Assembly: GCA_002371315.1 (NCBI GenBank)
Contig: DFHL01000011.1
Span: 1 to 21,485 of the forward strand
DNA length: 21,485 nucleotides
Reading direction: 5' to 3'
DNA from: Bacteroidales bacterium UBA3724
Lineage (GTDB): Bacteria > Bacteroidota > Bacteroidia > Bacteroidales > P3
The position numbers were made by a program, and so were the translations under genes. The notes beneath the pieces are model-generated. The model did not search any database, was not told where the DNA came from, and saw only the letters and a program-made list of their open reading frames with translations. Below are positions 1-8,500 of this stretch, piece by piece. The stretch's first letter is position 1, and each line of letters begins with the position of its first letter.

Positions 1-137
1 GATTTCCAGCACCCGCTCCGTCCGTTGTACAGTATATGTACAGTATATGTACAGTATTTGTACGCTTCCGAAGCGTCCATATACTGTACATATACTCTAC
101 ATATACTGTACAACGGGCATAGCTGGTGCTGAAAATC
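1..137. repeat. 137-bp imperfect palindrome built of 11-bp tandem units
   Basis: The whole segment is one inverted repeat centred on base 69. Base 1 pairs with base 137, and by hand count 60 of 68 pairs match (mismatches at left-arm positions 6, 14, 18, 19, 21, 41, 58 and 61). The inner arms are tandem 11-bp units of the type GTACAGTATAT. The tip is the short palindrome ACGCTTC-C-GAAGCGT at 62-76. The outer arms carry the words CAGCACC and GGTGCTG. The first 38 bases recur at 21448-21485. It may extend left of the window. It could be a palindromic MITE, a REP-like dispersed repeat or a strong bidirectional terminator; nothing coding is seen in it. Confidence 0.9.
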
Positions 138-206
138 AGGCTGTTTCGGCGGTCTGTTTTCTGCGTCGGGACGCGAATTTTTCAGGTTTTTGGCATTCGG
201 GTATTA

Positions 207-243
207 TTTTTGCGGATTTATATCTTTTTTATTCGTATATTTG
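207..243 (+). promoter_or_regulatory. Candidate Bacteroidota promoter for the FKBP gene
   Basis: The -7 element TATATTTG lies at 236-243 and fits the Bacteroidota consensus TAnnTTTG. A T-rich TTTTTG at 207-212 could be the -33 element, but the 23-nt spacing is a little long. The isomerase ATG is 44 nt downstream. The -7 match is seen directly; its activity is inferred. Confidence 0.5.
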
Positions 244-286
244 CATTTTTGCACAGAATACTTATTTTTAAAACAAACTGTTGAAA

Positions 287-895
287 ATGGATAAATTAAG
301 CTATGCTTTGGGCCACAACATAGGCCGTCAACTGCTCGAAATGGGACTTGAGACAAGCCTCAATGTCGACGATTTTGCAATGGCCGTGGGCGACCTTTTT
401 GCCGGCCGCGAGCCCAAAATGGCGGAAGGCGACGTGCACACCGTCCTCGACCGCTTCTTCACCGAAATGGAACAGCTGCAGCAGGCCGAAGCCGCCGAAA
501 AGGGCAAGGCCGCCAAGGCCGACGGCGAGCGCTTCCTGGCCGAGAACGCCAAGCGCGACGGCGTGTTCTGCACGCGCAGCGGTTTGCAGTATGAAGTTTT
601 GACCGAGGGCGACGGTCCGAAGCCAACGGCCGACGACACCGTGCGTTGCCACTACGAAGGCACGCTGCCCGACGGCACGGTGTTCGACTCGTCATACCGC
701 CGCGGCCAGCCCGCCGAATTCGGTCTGCGCCAGGTTATTGCCGGATGGACCGAAGGCGTGCAGATGATGAAGGTCGGCTCGAAATACAAGTTCTATATTC
801 CTTACCAGCTGGGCTACGGCGAGCGCGGCGCGGGTGCTTCGATCCCGCCGTATTCGGCACTTGTTTTTGTCGTTGAACTGTTGGCAATTTGCTAA
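287..895 (+). CDS. fklB: FKBP-type peptidyl-prolyl cis-trans isomerase (FklB-like)
   Basis: The gene encodes a cytoplasmic proline isomerase and folding helper of about 202 residues, the usual size of FklB/FKBP22 proteins. An N-terminal helical dimerisation domain (about residues 1-85, beginning MDKLSYALGHNIGRQL) is followed by a long charged helix and the FKBP domain. Characteristic FKBP stretches are seen: HYEGTLPDGTVFDSS, the active-site region VIAGWTEGVQMMKVGSK, and YGERGAGASIPPYSALVF near the end. There is no signal peptide. The ATG at 287 is preferred over the in-frame TTG at 281, because it gives the family-typical N-terminus. The asd gene follows in the same direction after a hairpin-rich gap. 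The family assignment is secure; the exact fklB symbol is by resemblance. Confidence 0.93.
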   Translation: MDKLSYALGHNIGRQLLEMGLETSLNVDDFAMAVGDLFAGREPKMAEGDVHTVLDRFFTEMEQLQQAEAAEKGKAAKADGERFLAENAKRDGVFCTRSGLQYEVLTEGDGPKPTADDTVRCHYEGTLPDGTVFDSSYRRGQPAEFGLRQVIAGWTEGVQMMKVGSKYKFYIPYQLGYGERGAGASIPPYSALVFVVELLAIC

Positions 896-898
896 TGA

Positions 899-999
899 AA
901 TTGCGTAATTGCGTTAGTGCGTTAATGCGTTAGTGCGTTAGTGCTGACGCGGTAGCCACTAACGCAATAACGCATTGACACACTAACGCATTAATAATT
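899..999. repeat. Hairpin made of 8-bp GCGTTAGT words between fklB and asd
   Basis: The left arm repeats GCGTTAGT or GCGTTAAT four times between 911 and 943. The right arm (957-990) carries the complementary words. Aligned from the 13-nt loop (944-956), 31 of 34 positions of 910-943 pair with 957-990. No T-run follows, and the array stops exactly at the asd ATG. It may act as an RNA hairpin or attenuator, or simply be a simple-sequence repeat; its role is unknown. Confidence 0.85.
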
Positions 1000-2052
1000 A
1001 TGAAAATAGCTGTTGTAGGTGCCACGGGCCTTGTGGGCAGTGTTATGCTGCGCGTGCTTGAAGAGCGTGGCTTCGCCGGAAACGAGATTATTGCCGCCGC
1101 ATCGTTCCGCTCGGTGGGGCGTCGCATCGCCTTTGCAGGACGCGAACTGACGGTGGTGTCGGTCGACGACGCCATCGCTATGCGTCCCGATTTTGCCATC
1201 TTTTCAGCCGGCGCAGCCGCCTCGCGCCAGTATGCGCCGCTGTTTGCCGCCGCCGGAACGACGGTGATCGACAACTCGTCGGCCTGGCGAAAGGATGCCG
1301 ACAAGCCGCTGGTGGTGCCCGAAATCAATATCGACGCCGTCGGCGACGACGACCGCATCATCGCCAACCCCAACTGCAGCACCATCCAGATGGTGCTGGC
1401 ACTGTCGGGATTGCATCGCCGCTACGGCATCAAACGTCTGGTTATAAGCACCTATCAGTCCATTACGGGCACGGGCGTCAAAGCTGTGCACCAGCTGCAG
1501 GAAGAGGAAGCCTGGCACGCGGCGCGCGTGGCCGAAGCCGGTGCCGAAGTGCCGTCGCAGGTCGACGCTATGGGCGAGCACAGCCAGGCCTATCCCTATC
1601 AGATATTTCGCAACCTGTTTCCGCACGGCGGTGATTTCCAGCCCGATGGCTACACCACCGAGGAACAGAAGCTGGTGGACGAGACGCGCAAGATTCTCCG
1701 CGACCCCGACATCGCCATCACGGCCACCGTGGCACGCGTCCCCGTCGTGGGTGGCCATAGCGAATCTGTCAACGCCGAATTGCGCCAGGAGTTCGACATC
1801 GACGAGGTGCGTGAGATAGTGGCAAACACCCCCGGCGTGGTCCTTTGCGACGACCCCTCGCAGAACCGCTACCCGATGCCCATTATGTCAGAAGGACGCG
1901 ACGAGGTGTTCGTCGGACGCATACGACGCGACCTCTCGCAGCCCAAAACGCTGAACCTCTGGGTCGTGGCCGACAACCTGCGCAAGGGCGCCGCCACCAA
2001 CGCCGTCCAGATTATGGAAGAACTGATTAAACGCAGGAATTTGAGTAATTAG
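1000..2052 (+). CDS. asd: Aspartate-semialdehyde dehydrogenase
   Basis: The enzyme reduces aspartyl-4-phosphate to aspartate semialdehyde with NADPH, the branch point to lysine/diaminopimelate, threonine and methionine. The N-terminal Rossmann fold starts with the nucleotide loop GATGLVGSVM (residues 8-17). The catalytic cysteine is Cys126 in NPNCSTIQ, preceded by the substrate-binding DNSSAWR stretch. A dimerisation region with HGGDFQPDGYTTEEQK is present. The C-terminal half holds the GGHSESVN segment, with the histidine expected for acid/base catalysis. At 350 residues it is close to bacterial Asd length (330-370). The ATG at 1000 abuts the upstream hairpin repeat and directly opens the Rossmann strand. 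No promoter was found just upstream, so co-transcription with fklB is possible. Confidence 0.96.
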   Translation: MKIAVVGATGLVGSVMLRVLEERGFAGNEIIAAASFRSVGRRIAFAGRELTVVSVDDAIAMRPDFAIFSAGAAASRQYAPLFAAAGTTVIDNSSAWRKDADKPLVVPEINIDAVGDDDRIIANPNCSTIQMVLALSGLHRRYGIKRLVISTYQSITGTGVKAVHQLQEEEAWHAARVAEAGAEVPSQVDAMGEHSQAYPYQIFRNLFPHGGDFQPDGYTTEEQKLVDETRKILRDPDIAITATVARVPVVGGHSESVNAELRQEFDIDEVREIVANTPGVVLCDDPSQNRYPMPIMSEGRDEVFVGRIRRDLSQPKTLNLWVVADNLRKGAATNAVQIMEELIKRRNLSN

Positions 2053-2082
2053 CCATATTTGTATGGCATTTATGGTCATTCA

Positions 2083-2141
2083 GTGATAAGTGACAAGTGA
2101 CCTGCGACACGAACGCGCTCAATTCACAATTCACTAATCAC
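2083..2141. repeat. Intergenic hairpin of GTGA words with a shared 31-nt core
   Basis: The left arm at 2083-2100 (GTGATAAGTGACAAGTGA) and the right arm at 2124-2141 are inverted copies with a few mismatches. The stretch 2097-2127, which includes the loop, matches 19123-19153 at 27 of 31 positions, including the exact word GACACGAACGC. This ties two distant intergenic gaps to one repeat family. It lies 30 nt after asd and could fold as a transcript-end hairpin. Confidence 0.75.
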
Positions 2142-2147
2142 TAAAAC

Positions 2148-2244
2148 AATTGCTGACTAATTGCCGTCTAATTGCTGATAATTGCTGTTAAAAGATAAAA
2201 ATAATTTCTGGTCAATTCCTGGCCAATTTCTGGTAATTCCTGTT
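2148..2244. repeat. Two blocks of AATT-CTG direct repeats upstream of gldH
   Basis: Block 1 has units starting at 2148, 2159, 2170 and 2180 (AATTGCTGACT type). Block 2 has units starting at 2203, 2214, 2225 and 2235 (AATTTCTGGTC type). Both blocks use the same 11, 11, 10 spacing and end in CTGTT, so they look like diverged copies offset by 55 bp. The blocks fill the gap before gldH. No gene or clear promoter is seen here. Confidence 0.75.
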
Positions 2245-2279
2245 CAAAGAAAATGAAAGTTATTTTTGATTATATATTT

Positions 2280-2750
2280 ATGAAAAAGCATATTAACATA
2301 TTTTTCTTTGTTGCCGCAATGATGCTGCTGGCATCGTGCGGCAAGCGGACGCTGATCGACGAGACGCATTCGTTCGCCAACGACACCTGGAAGCGCTTCG
2401 AACCCGAAGTGTTCAATTTTGATGTCAAAAACGTTGATGTCCCGTATGTTGTAACCCTTACGCTGAGCTACGACACGACGCTGGTGACCGACGCGGCGCT
2501 GCCGCTGGTCGTCGAGTTCTTTGCCGACAGCAATGCGCGCCACACCCTTTTCCCCTCCATTATGCTCACCGACCGCAGCGGGCATCGCAGGGGCAGCACC
2601 GTGGAACGCTATTGCACCGTGGTCGACACCATCGACAACTGCCGCTTTTTCAACGAAGTGGGCACGTTCACCTACCGCATAAAGCAGCGCACCAGCAAGT
2701 ATGAGATTGGCGGCATCGCCACCCTCGGAATGAAGGTCAGCGAATTGTGA
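2280..2750 (+). CDS. gldH: Gliding motility lipoprotein GldH family
   Basis: This is a predicted lipoprotein of 156 residues. The signal peptide is MKKHINIFFFVAAMMLLASC, with lipobox LASC and the lipidated cysteine at residue 20. The ATG at 2280 is preferred over the ATG at 2253 because it gives a standard signal peptide. The mature part has GldH-family features: DETHSFANDTWKRFEPEVF after the lipid anchor, YVVTLTLSYDT in the middle, and GTFTYRIKQ near the end. In gliding Bacteroidota GldH belongs to the set needed for gliding and type IX secretion. Many non-gliding Bacteroidales keep a copy of uncertain role. Its TGA overlaps the uvrC GTG start by 4 nt, which suggests translational coupling. 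Confidence 0.85.
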   Translation: MKKHINIFFFVAAMMLLASCGKRTLIDETHSFANDTWKRFEPEVFNFDVKNVDVPYVVTLTLSYDTTLVTDAALPLVVEFFADSNARHTLFPSIMLTDRSGHRRGSTVERYCTVVDTIDNCRFFNEVGTFTYRIKQRTSKYEIGGIATLGMKVSEL

Positions 2751-4600
2751 TCGACAGCAGCATAAATAAGAATATTGACCGTATCAGGCTGAAGCTCAAA
2801 ACGGTGCCCGAAACGCCAGGGGTCTACCAGTACCTCGACGAGGCGGGCACGGTGATCTATGTCGGAAAGGCCCGCAACCTGCAGCGCCGAGTGAGCTCTT
2901 ATTTCAACCGCTACGACGAGCACAGCTCGAAAATCAAGATGCTTGTGCGCCACATCTACGACCTGCGCACCACCGTCGTCGCCACCGAGGTCGACGCCCT
3001 CCTGCTCGAAAACAACCTCATCAAGCAGTACCAGCCGCGATACAACAGTATGCTGAAGGACGACAAGACCTATCCTTACCTCTGCATCACCGACGAGGAC
3101 TATCCGCAGCTGCTTTTCACGCGCGACCGCACCCGCATCCGAGGCCAGTTCTTCGGCCCGTATCCCAACCAGCGCATCCTGCGCGAGCTGCAGGACATCA
3201 TCCGCAAGCTGTTCAGCTATCGCAGCTGCAAGAAGAATCTGCGCTGGGACGCTGACCGTCAGGTTGTTCTGGGTGGCGACCGCCCCTGTATGAACCATCA
3301 GATTGGGCTTTGCAAGGCCCCCTGCGTCGGCAAGGAGAGTTATGAGGAATATCAGGAGACGTTCCGCCGCATCCGCAAGATTTTGCGCGGCGATTTCGGC
3401 GACATCCTCGAGGCAATGAAGAAGGAAATGCTGTCCCTGGCCGACGAACTGCGCTTTGAAGAGGCCGAGGTTTTACGGCGCAAAATCAGGCTGCTCGAAG
3501 AGTACCAGAGCCGCTCGACGGTGGTCAACACCAGCGTGCGCGACGTCGATGTGTTTTCGATTCTTTCCGATTCCAAGTATGCGTATGTCAATATGATGCG
3601 CATCAAGAACGGTAGCATCATCTACAGCTTTTCGACCGAGGTGAAAAAGCAGCTCGACGAGAGCGACAGCGAGATTCTCGCTACCATCATCCCAGCGCTG
3701 CACGAGCGGACGGAAAGTACAGCCAGTGAGGCTGTTGTGCCTTTCAAGGTCGACGAAATCCCGGAGGATTATCTGCGTCAGACTGTTCCGACGCGCGGCG
3801 ACCGCAAGCAGCTGCTGGAACTGAGCGAGCGCAATGTGCGCGCCCATCAGCACCAGTGCGAGCACCAGCGCCTGCTGGTCGACCCCGACGGCGGACGCAA
3901 CCAGCTGCTTGAGCGTCTGCAGCGCGAGCTGCATCTGCGCCGCCTGCCGATGAACATCGAGTGCTTCGACAACTCGAACATACAGGGTGCCTATCCCGTG
4001 GCGGCGATGGTGCGGTTCACCGGCGGCAAGCCCAACCGTGCCGAATACCGCAAGTTTAACATCAAAACCGTCGAAGGTCCAGACGATTACGCTTCGATGG
4101 CCGAGGTCATCGAGCGGCGCTACCGTCGTCTTCAGGGCGAGGGCAAGCCGCTGCCCGAACTGCTGATTGTCGATGGCGGCGCCGGACAGATGGAGGTGGC
4201 GCGGCGCGTCATAGTCGATGTCTTGCAGCTCGACATACCCATTGCCGGTCTGGCAAAGGACGACCGCCACCGAACCAACGAGTTGCTCTGTTACGACGAG
4301 CACTGGCAAATTCGCGTCGTCGGCCTCAAGCCCACCGACCAGCTCTTTCACCTGCTCGAACAGATTCAGAACGAGGTGCACCGCTTCGCCATCACTTTCC
4401 ATCGCGACAAGCGCAGCAAAGGCACCTTCAAGACCCAGCTGACCGACATTCCCGGCATCGGCGAAAAGACCGCCCGCGACCTGCTGTTGCGTTTCGGCTC
4501 AGTCAAAGAGGTGCGCCTGCAGACCCTCGACGACCTCACCAAAGCCATCGGCCCCGCCAAAGCAGAACTCGTCTTCAAATACTTCACCGAGAAACAATAA
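2747..4600 (+). CDS. uvrC: UvrABC excinuclease subunit C
   Basis: UvrC makes the two incisions flanking a DNA lesion in nucleotide excision repair, after UvrA/UvrB damage recognition. At 617 residues it is full length. In order: an N-terminal GIY-YIG nuclease (about 25-105, GVYQYLDEAGTVIYVGKA) for the 3' cut; a cysteine-containing linker (CMNHQIGLCKAPCVGK); a UVR domain for UvrB contact (about 217-250, DELRFEEAEVLRRKI); an RNase H-like nuclease for the 5' cut (ECFDNSNIQG and LLIVDGGAGQM, with their aspartates); and C-terminal helix-hairpin-helix motifs from about residue 565 (LTDIPGIGEKTARDLL). The GTG start at 2747 overlaps the gldH stop. It is the last core gene before composition falls at about 4600. 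Confidence 0.97.
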   Translation: MIDSSINKNIDRIRLKLKTVPETPGVYQYLDEAGTVIYVGKARNLQRRVSSYFNRYDEHSSKIKMLVRHIYDLRTTVVATEVDALLLENNLIKQYQPRYNSMLKDDKTYPYLCITDEDYPQLLFTRDRTRIRGQFFGPYPNQRILRELQDIIRKLFSYRSCKKNLRWDADRQVVLGGDRPCMNHQIGLCKAPCVGKESYEEYQETFRRIRKILRGDFGDILEAMKKEMLSLADELRFEEAEVLRRKIRLLEEYQSRSTVVNTSVRDVDVFSILSDSKYAYVNMMRIKNGSIIYSFSTEVKKQLDESDSEILATIIPALHERTESTASEAVVPFKVDEIPEDYLRQTVPTRGDRKQLLELSERNVRAHQHQCEHQRLLVDPDGGRNQLLERLQRELHLRRLPMNIECFDNSNIQGAYPVAAMVRFTGGKPNRAEYRKFNIKTVEGPDDYASMAEVIERRYRRLQGEGKPLPELLIVDGGAGQMEVARRVIVDVLQLDIPIAGLAKDDRHRTNELLCYDEHWQIRVVGLKPTDQLFHLLEQIQNEVHRFAITFHRDKRSKGTFKTQLTDIPGIGEKTARDLLLRFGSVKEVRLQTLDDLTKAIGPAKAELVFKYFTEKQ

Positions 4601-4646
4601 TGGTGTACACCTGCCAAAAGAGAAAGAGAGTATTAAAGAAAAGTAC

Positions 4647-4654
4647 TATCTTTG
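4647..4654 (+). promoter_or_regulatory. Candidate -7 promoter element at the island's left edge
   Basis: TATCTTTG fits the Bacteroidota -7 consensus TAnnTTTG and is followed by GC, as at other sites in this window. No convincing -33 TTTG lies 19-21 nt upstream. It would start transcription about 130 nt before the broken gene at 4786. The rest of 4601-4785 is A-rich DNA with no recognisable feature. Confidence 0.45.
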
Positions 4655-4785
4655 CAGCACGAAAGCAAACCGATATACAACAGAAAATAAGCAGAGAAAT
4701 AACAGAATAATAATAAAGTAGGGAAAAAGGAAATTTGATTGTGAACTTTTGAACAATAAAGGACAAAGAAAAACGTTATCATAAT

Positions 4786-5257
4786 ATGAACAACGCAGAT
4801 TTTTGGGAAGACATAAAAAACATCATTGCCAACGGGTTCACTCCTGAGGGTCTGCAAAAATTGGATTATTATGCAGGGAATTGCACTAAACGAGAGCAAA
4901 GAGAGCTTGCTCGCTTTGCCGAGTCAAAGCAATGTAGACGAAGTCAGTTATTTATCAATGGACGGCTTGTATATAAACGATTTTCACCGTTCGAACAGTA
5001 TGGCTGCGCAACGGGAGGTGCAACGAATGTCATTGCATCCCTACTCACGGGAGCAGATGCTGCAGCAAATAGCGGAATTTCAGGAGGGCTCAGCTTCCAA
5101 GCAGAGTGCCAACGAGGAAAGGCGCAAGAAGACATTATAGAGCAGTGGGCAAAAAGGGTCAACTGTTTGTCGTCTACTGCGATATACGCATCAACACACC
5201 CGAACTGCGTGCCGGAGGCACCCGAACGTTGACAACTGAGGTTGATTTTCTTTAATG
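4786..5257 (+). pseudogene. Frame-broken gene of unknown function
   Basis: No family was recognised. Three plus-strand frames each carry a plausible stretch of protein in succession. The frame from ATG 4786 gives MNNADFWEDIKNIIANGF and on to about 4880. The +1 frame then reads protein-like (LNESKESLLALP, SYLSMDGLYINDFHR, REQMLQQIAEFQE) to a TAG at 5138. A third frame from about 5150 reads GQLFVVYCDIRINTPELRAG and stops at about 5257. An A-run at 5151-5155 lies near the last switch. I infer one gene of roughly 155 residues with two or more frameshifts. Alternatives are a real 148-residue ORF (4786-5232) or sequencing errors at homopolymers. It lies at the left edge of the accessory island, so decay fits the context. 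Confidence 0.4.
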
Positions 5258-5390
5258 GTTTTTCCCGCACTACAGAATAATAGACAAACTTAAACCAATT
5301 ATAAAAACAACAATAAAAGTAAGAAACAGAATTAGATATAGAGAATAAATAGAATAAAATAGACATAATATAAAGCGTTTCGTCTTTCAA

Positions 5391-5507
5391 CTAATGCTGG
5401 AATCTGGACAATTTCAATTATTAGTACCGCAGAAAGGCAGAAACGCTCACGGTGTTATCCGTGAGCTTTCTGTTGGTACTATAGGCAGTCCAGAGCCTCA
5501 GCATTAG
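5391..5507. ncRNA. 117-nt highly structured palindromic element, possible non-coding RNA
   Basis: Four successive stems nest around one loop. CTAATGCTG (5391-5399) pairs with CAGCATTAG (5499-5507). TCTGGAC (5403-5409) pairs with GTCCAGA (5488-5494). TAGTACC (5422-5428) pairs with GGTACTA (5475-5481). CAGAAA plus GCTCACGG (5438-5452, one bulged C) pairs with 5459-5472, leaving a 6-nt loop. The internal loops are asymmetric, and CAGAAA occurs twice (5430 and 5438), allowing alternative pairing. A T6 run follows at 5522-5527. It fills the 5' region of the PLD-helicase gene (ATG 5573). It could be a leader RNA, an independent small RNA, or a palindromic MITE with 9-bp ends. The rest of 5258-5390 is A-rich and shows nothing clear. 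Confidence 0.5.
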
Positions 5508-5572
5508 ACAAAAGTTCACGGTTTTTTATTTGTGGCTTATTGAAAGGCAAAGCGCCAAATACGCCGAGCCTT

Positions 5573-8500
5573 ATGAGCACCAAGTTTTTCAACAATATCG
5601 ATGCGACGCTGCTGGACAAGTTCCACGGCATCGCCTCCGCAATGGCCAACTTCGACATCTTTTATGCCGTGGTTGGCTATTTCCGTTCTTCGGGATATTT
5701 CAAACTGCGCCGCGAGCTGGAGAATGTCAGCGAGATACGCATCCTTGTCGGCATCAATGTCGACGCCATCTTGAACCACCACAACGCCAACCTGCTGTTC
5801 AATGCCGACAGCCACCCCGATGAGGTGGTGGAACAGTACCGCAACCAGCTGGTCGACGACATTCGTCAGGCGCACTACGACGCCGACACCGAACACGGCA
5901 TTATGCAGATGTTCGACGACATTGCCTGCGGCAAGTTGCAGCTGCGCATCCACGCCACGCGCAATCTCCACGCCAAGTTCTACCTCTGCCTGCCTAACAA
6001 TTTTTCGGAGCATAGCGACGGATGGGTCATTATGGGCAGCAGCAACCTCACCGACCAGGGGCTCGGCACGGCCAACGACCACCGCTACGAGCTCAATGTG
6101 GCGATGAAGGACTACGACGATGTGCGTTTCTGCGCGGATGAGTTCTGGCGGCTGTGGGAAGAAAGTGTGCCGGTGAGCGTCGACGATATGCAGCGGGCAC
6201 GCCGTTCCACCCACCTTGACTGCGAACGGCCTCCTACGCCTTACGAGCTTTATATGAAGGTGCTGATCGACACCTTTGGCGCGATGGTGGAGGACAATTT
6301 CGAACTCGACCCCACTCGCTACGGCTTCCGCGATCTCAGCTACCAGCGCGATGCCGTCACGCAGGGCTACCAGACAATGCTTCGCCACAACGGATGTTTT
6401 ATCGCCGACGTGGTGGGTCTCGGCAAGACGCCCGTGGCCACGATGATAGCCAAGCGCTTCATAATGGAAAACGGACGCTACACACGCATCCTCGTCATTA
6501 TGCCCCCTGCGATGCTCAAGGAATGGGAACGCACCTTCAAAAAATTCGAGATTCACAAGTACGCCTGGTTCGTCACCAGCGGAAGCCTGAACAAGGTGTG
6601 CGACGGTCGCGACAACTACCGCGAGCCACGGGAATATGATATGGTCATCGTCGACGAGGCGCACAATTTCCGCAACGACGGCAACTCGGGTTACCAGTAC
6701 CTGCAACGCATCTGCAAGTCGCAGCGCGCCAACCGTGGTCGTGTGGAGGGTTTGCGCAAGAAGGTGCTGCTGCTCTCCGCCACGCCCTACAACAACACCC
6801 CGATGGACATCCGCAACCAGCTGCTGTTGTTTCAGGATGCCCGCAACAGCACCATCGAAGGTCTTGGTGACATCACCGGCACCTTCTCCGACTGGATTAG
6901 CCGCTACAAGCAGCTGATGCGCCAGCGCGACACCCTGCCGCACAATGTGTTTGTGGACGAAGTGGACAGCATAATGGAGGAGATACGCCACCGTGTGCTG
7001 GAACCAATTATGGTGCGGCGTACACGCAACAACATCCTCAACCACGAGCCTTACCGTGCCGACATCGAAGCACAGGGCATCAAGTTCCCTCGGTTTGCCC
7101 CCATCCGCGACAAACGGTACGTGATGGATCCGCAGCTGGCCGACCTTTTCGCCCACACGATGCAGGTGCTCACCGACACCCCCTCGGAGGAGCATCCCGA
7201 ATATCAAGGCTTGCACTATGCCCGCTACCGCGCCGTGGAGTTTTTCCGTCCCGGTGTGCCCTACAAGGGCAAGCAGGGCAAACACGTGGCTTTGCTGCTC
7301 ACCGGCATCTTCCGCACCCATATGGTCAAGCGTCTGGAGAGCAGCTTCGAGGCCTTCAAGAAGTCGCTCCATACCTTCCTGAATATCACCAACGGGATGA
7401 TAGAGATGTTTGCTGCCGACAAGGTGCTGATTGCGCCCGAATACAACGTCAAGCAGCTGCAGGTGGAGAAGGAGATGGAGCTGGACGACATTATCCAGTA
7501 CATCGAGAGCAAAGGCGTCGACCGCAAGGACTTCGTCTATCGCGCCGCCGACTTCCAACCCGACCTGCTGAGGATGCTCCGCGAGGATGCCGCCGCGCTC
7601 GAAGAACTCTGCCACCAATGGGATGCCGTGGATTACGACCCCAAGCTGGAGTTGTTCGTTAATATGATGCAGGGCGAACTGTTCAATCCGCGCGAGAACC
7701 TGAGCGGAAAGCTCGTCATCTTCAGTGAAAGTGTTGACACTGTTAACTGCCTCTACCGGACCTTGACTGAACGACTTGGCCGCAGCGACGTGCTGCGCAT
7801 CACCGCCAAGAACCGCAACCAGGAGCGCGACCGCATTGCTGCCAATTTCGATGCCAATTACAGCGGCAACCAGCTGAACGACTATAATATCATCGTCACC
7901 AGCGACGTGCTGGCCGAGGGTGTCAACCTGCATCGCGCCAACGTCATTGTCAACTACGACTCGCCGTGGAATGCCAGCCGTCTGATGCAGCGCAACGGCC
8001 GTGTGAACCGCATCGGCTCCACCGCCGACCTAATCTACAACTATATGTTCTACCCCTCACGCGAGGGCGACCAGCAGATACAGCTCTACAGCAACGCCCT
8101 CATCAAGCTGCAAGGCTTCCACTCGGCCCTGGGCGAGGACTCGCAGATCTACTCCCACGAGGAGATTGTTAAAGAGTTCGAACTCTTCGACAAGGGGATA
8201 CACGACGAGAACGACGACAAACTGGCCCTCATCCGTGAGGTTGGCGAGCTGAACAGGAACAACCCCGACCTCTACAACCGCATCAAGGCGTTGCCGCCCA
8301 AGAGCCGTTGTGTGCGCTCGGCACAGAACACCCCTGCCAATACCGACGGCACCACGCTGGTCTTCCTCGCTTCGAAGGAGAGGGTAGACTATGTGATTGT
8401 CGATGGCGACAACACGCCTCGTCGCCTGCCGTTTATGGATGCCGTCAAGCGGCTGAAAGCCGATATCGACGAGCCCGGCTATCCCATCGGCGACACCGAG

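Noticed and set aside
1..137. CRISPR array, suggested by regular short repeats
   Set aside because: Units are only 11 bp and contiguous without spacers, and no cas gene is present.
47..271. 74-codon open frame over the palindrome
   Set aside because: It is produced by the tandem repeats of the palindrome and the AT-rich promoter region, with no protein-like features.
5391..5507. Retron msr/msd reading of the structured element
   Set aside because: No reverse transcriptase gene is in the window and no recognisable branching-G context at the end of the outer stem.
5537..7933. 798-codon open frame on the minus strand inside the PLD-helicase gene
   Set aside because: The same shadow effect. 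The plus strand carries all helicase motifs, and the minus frame has no domain-like pattern.
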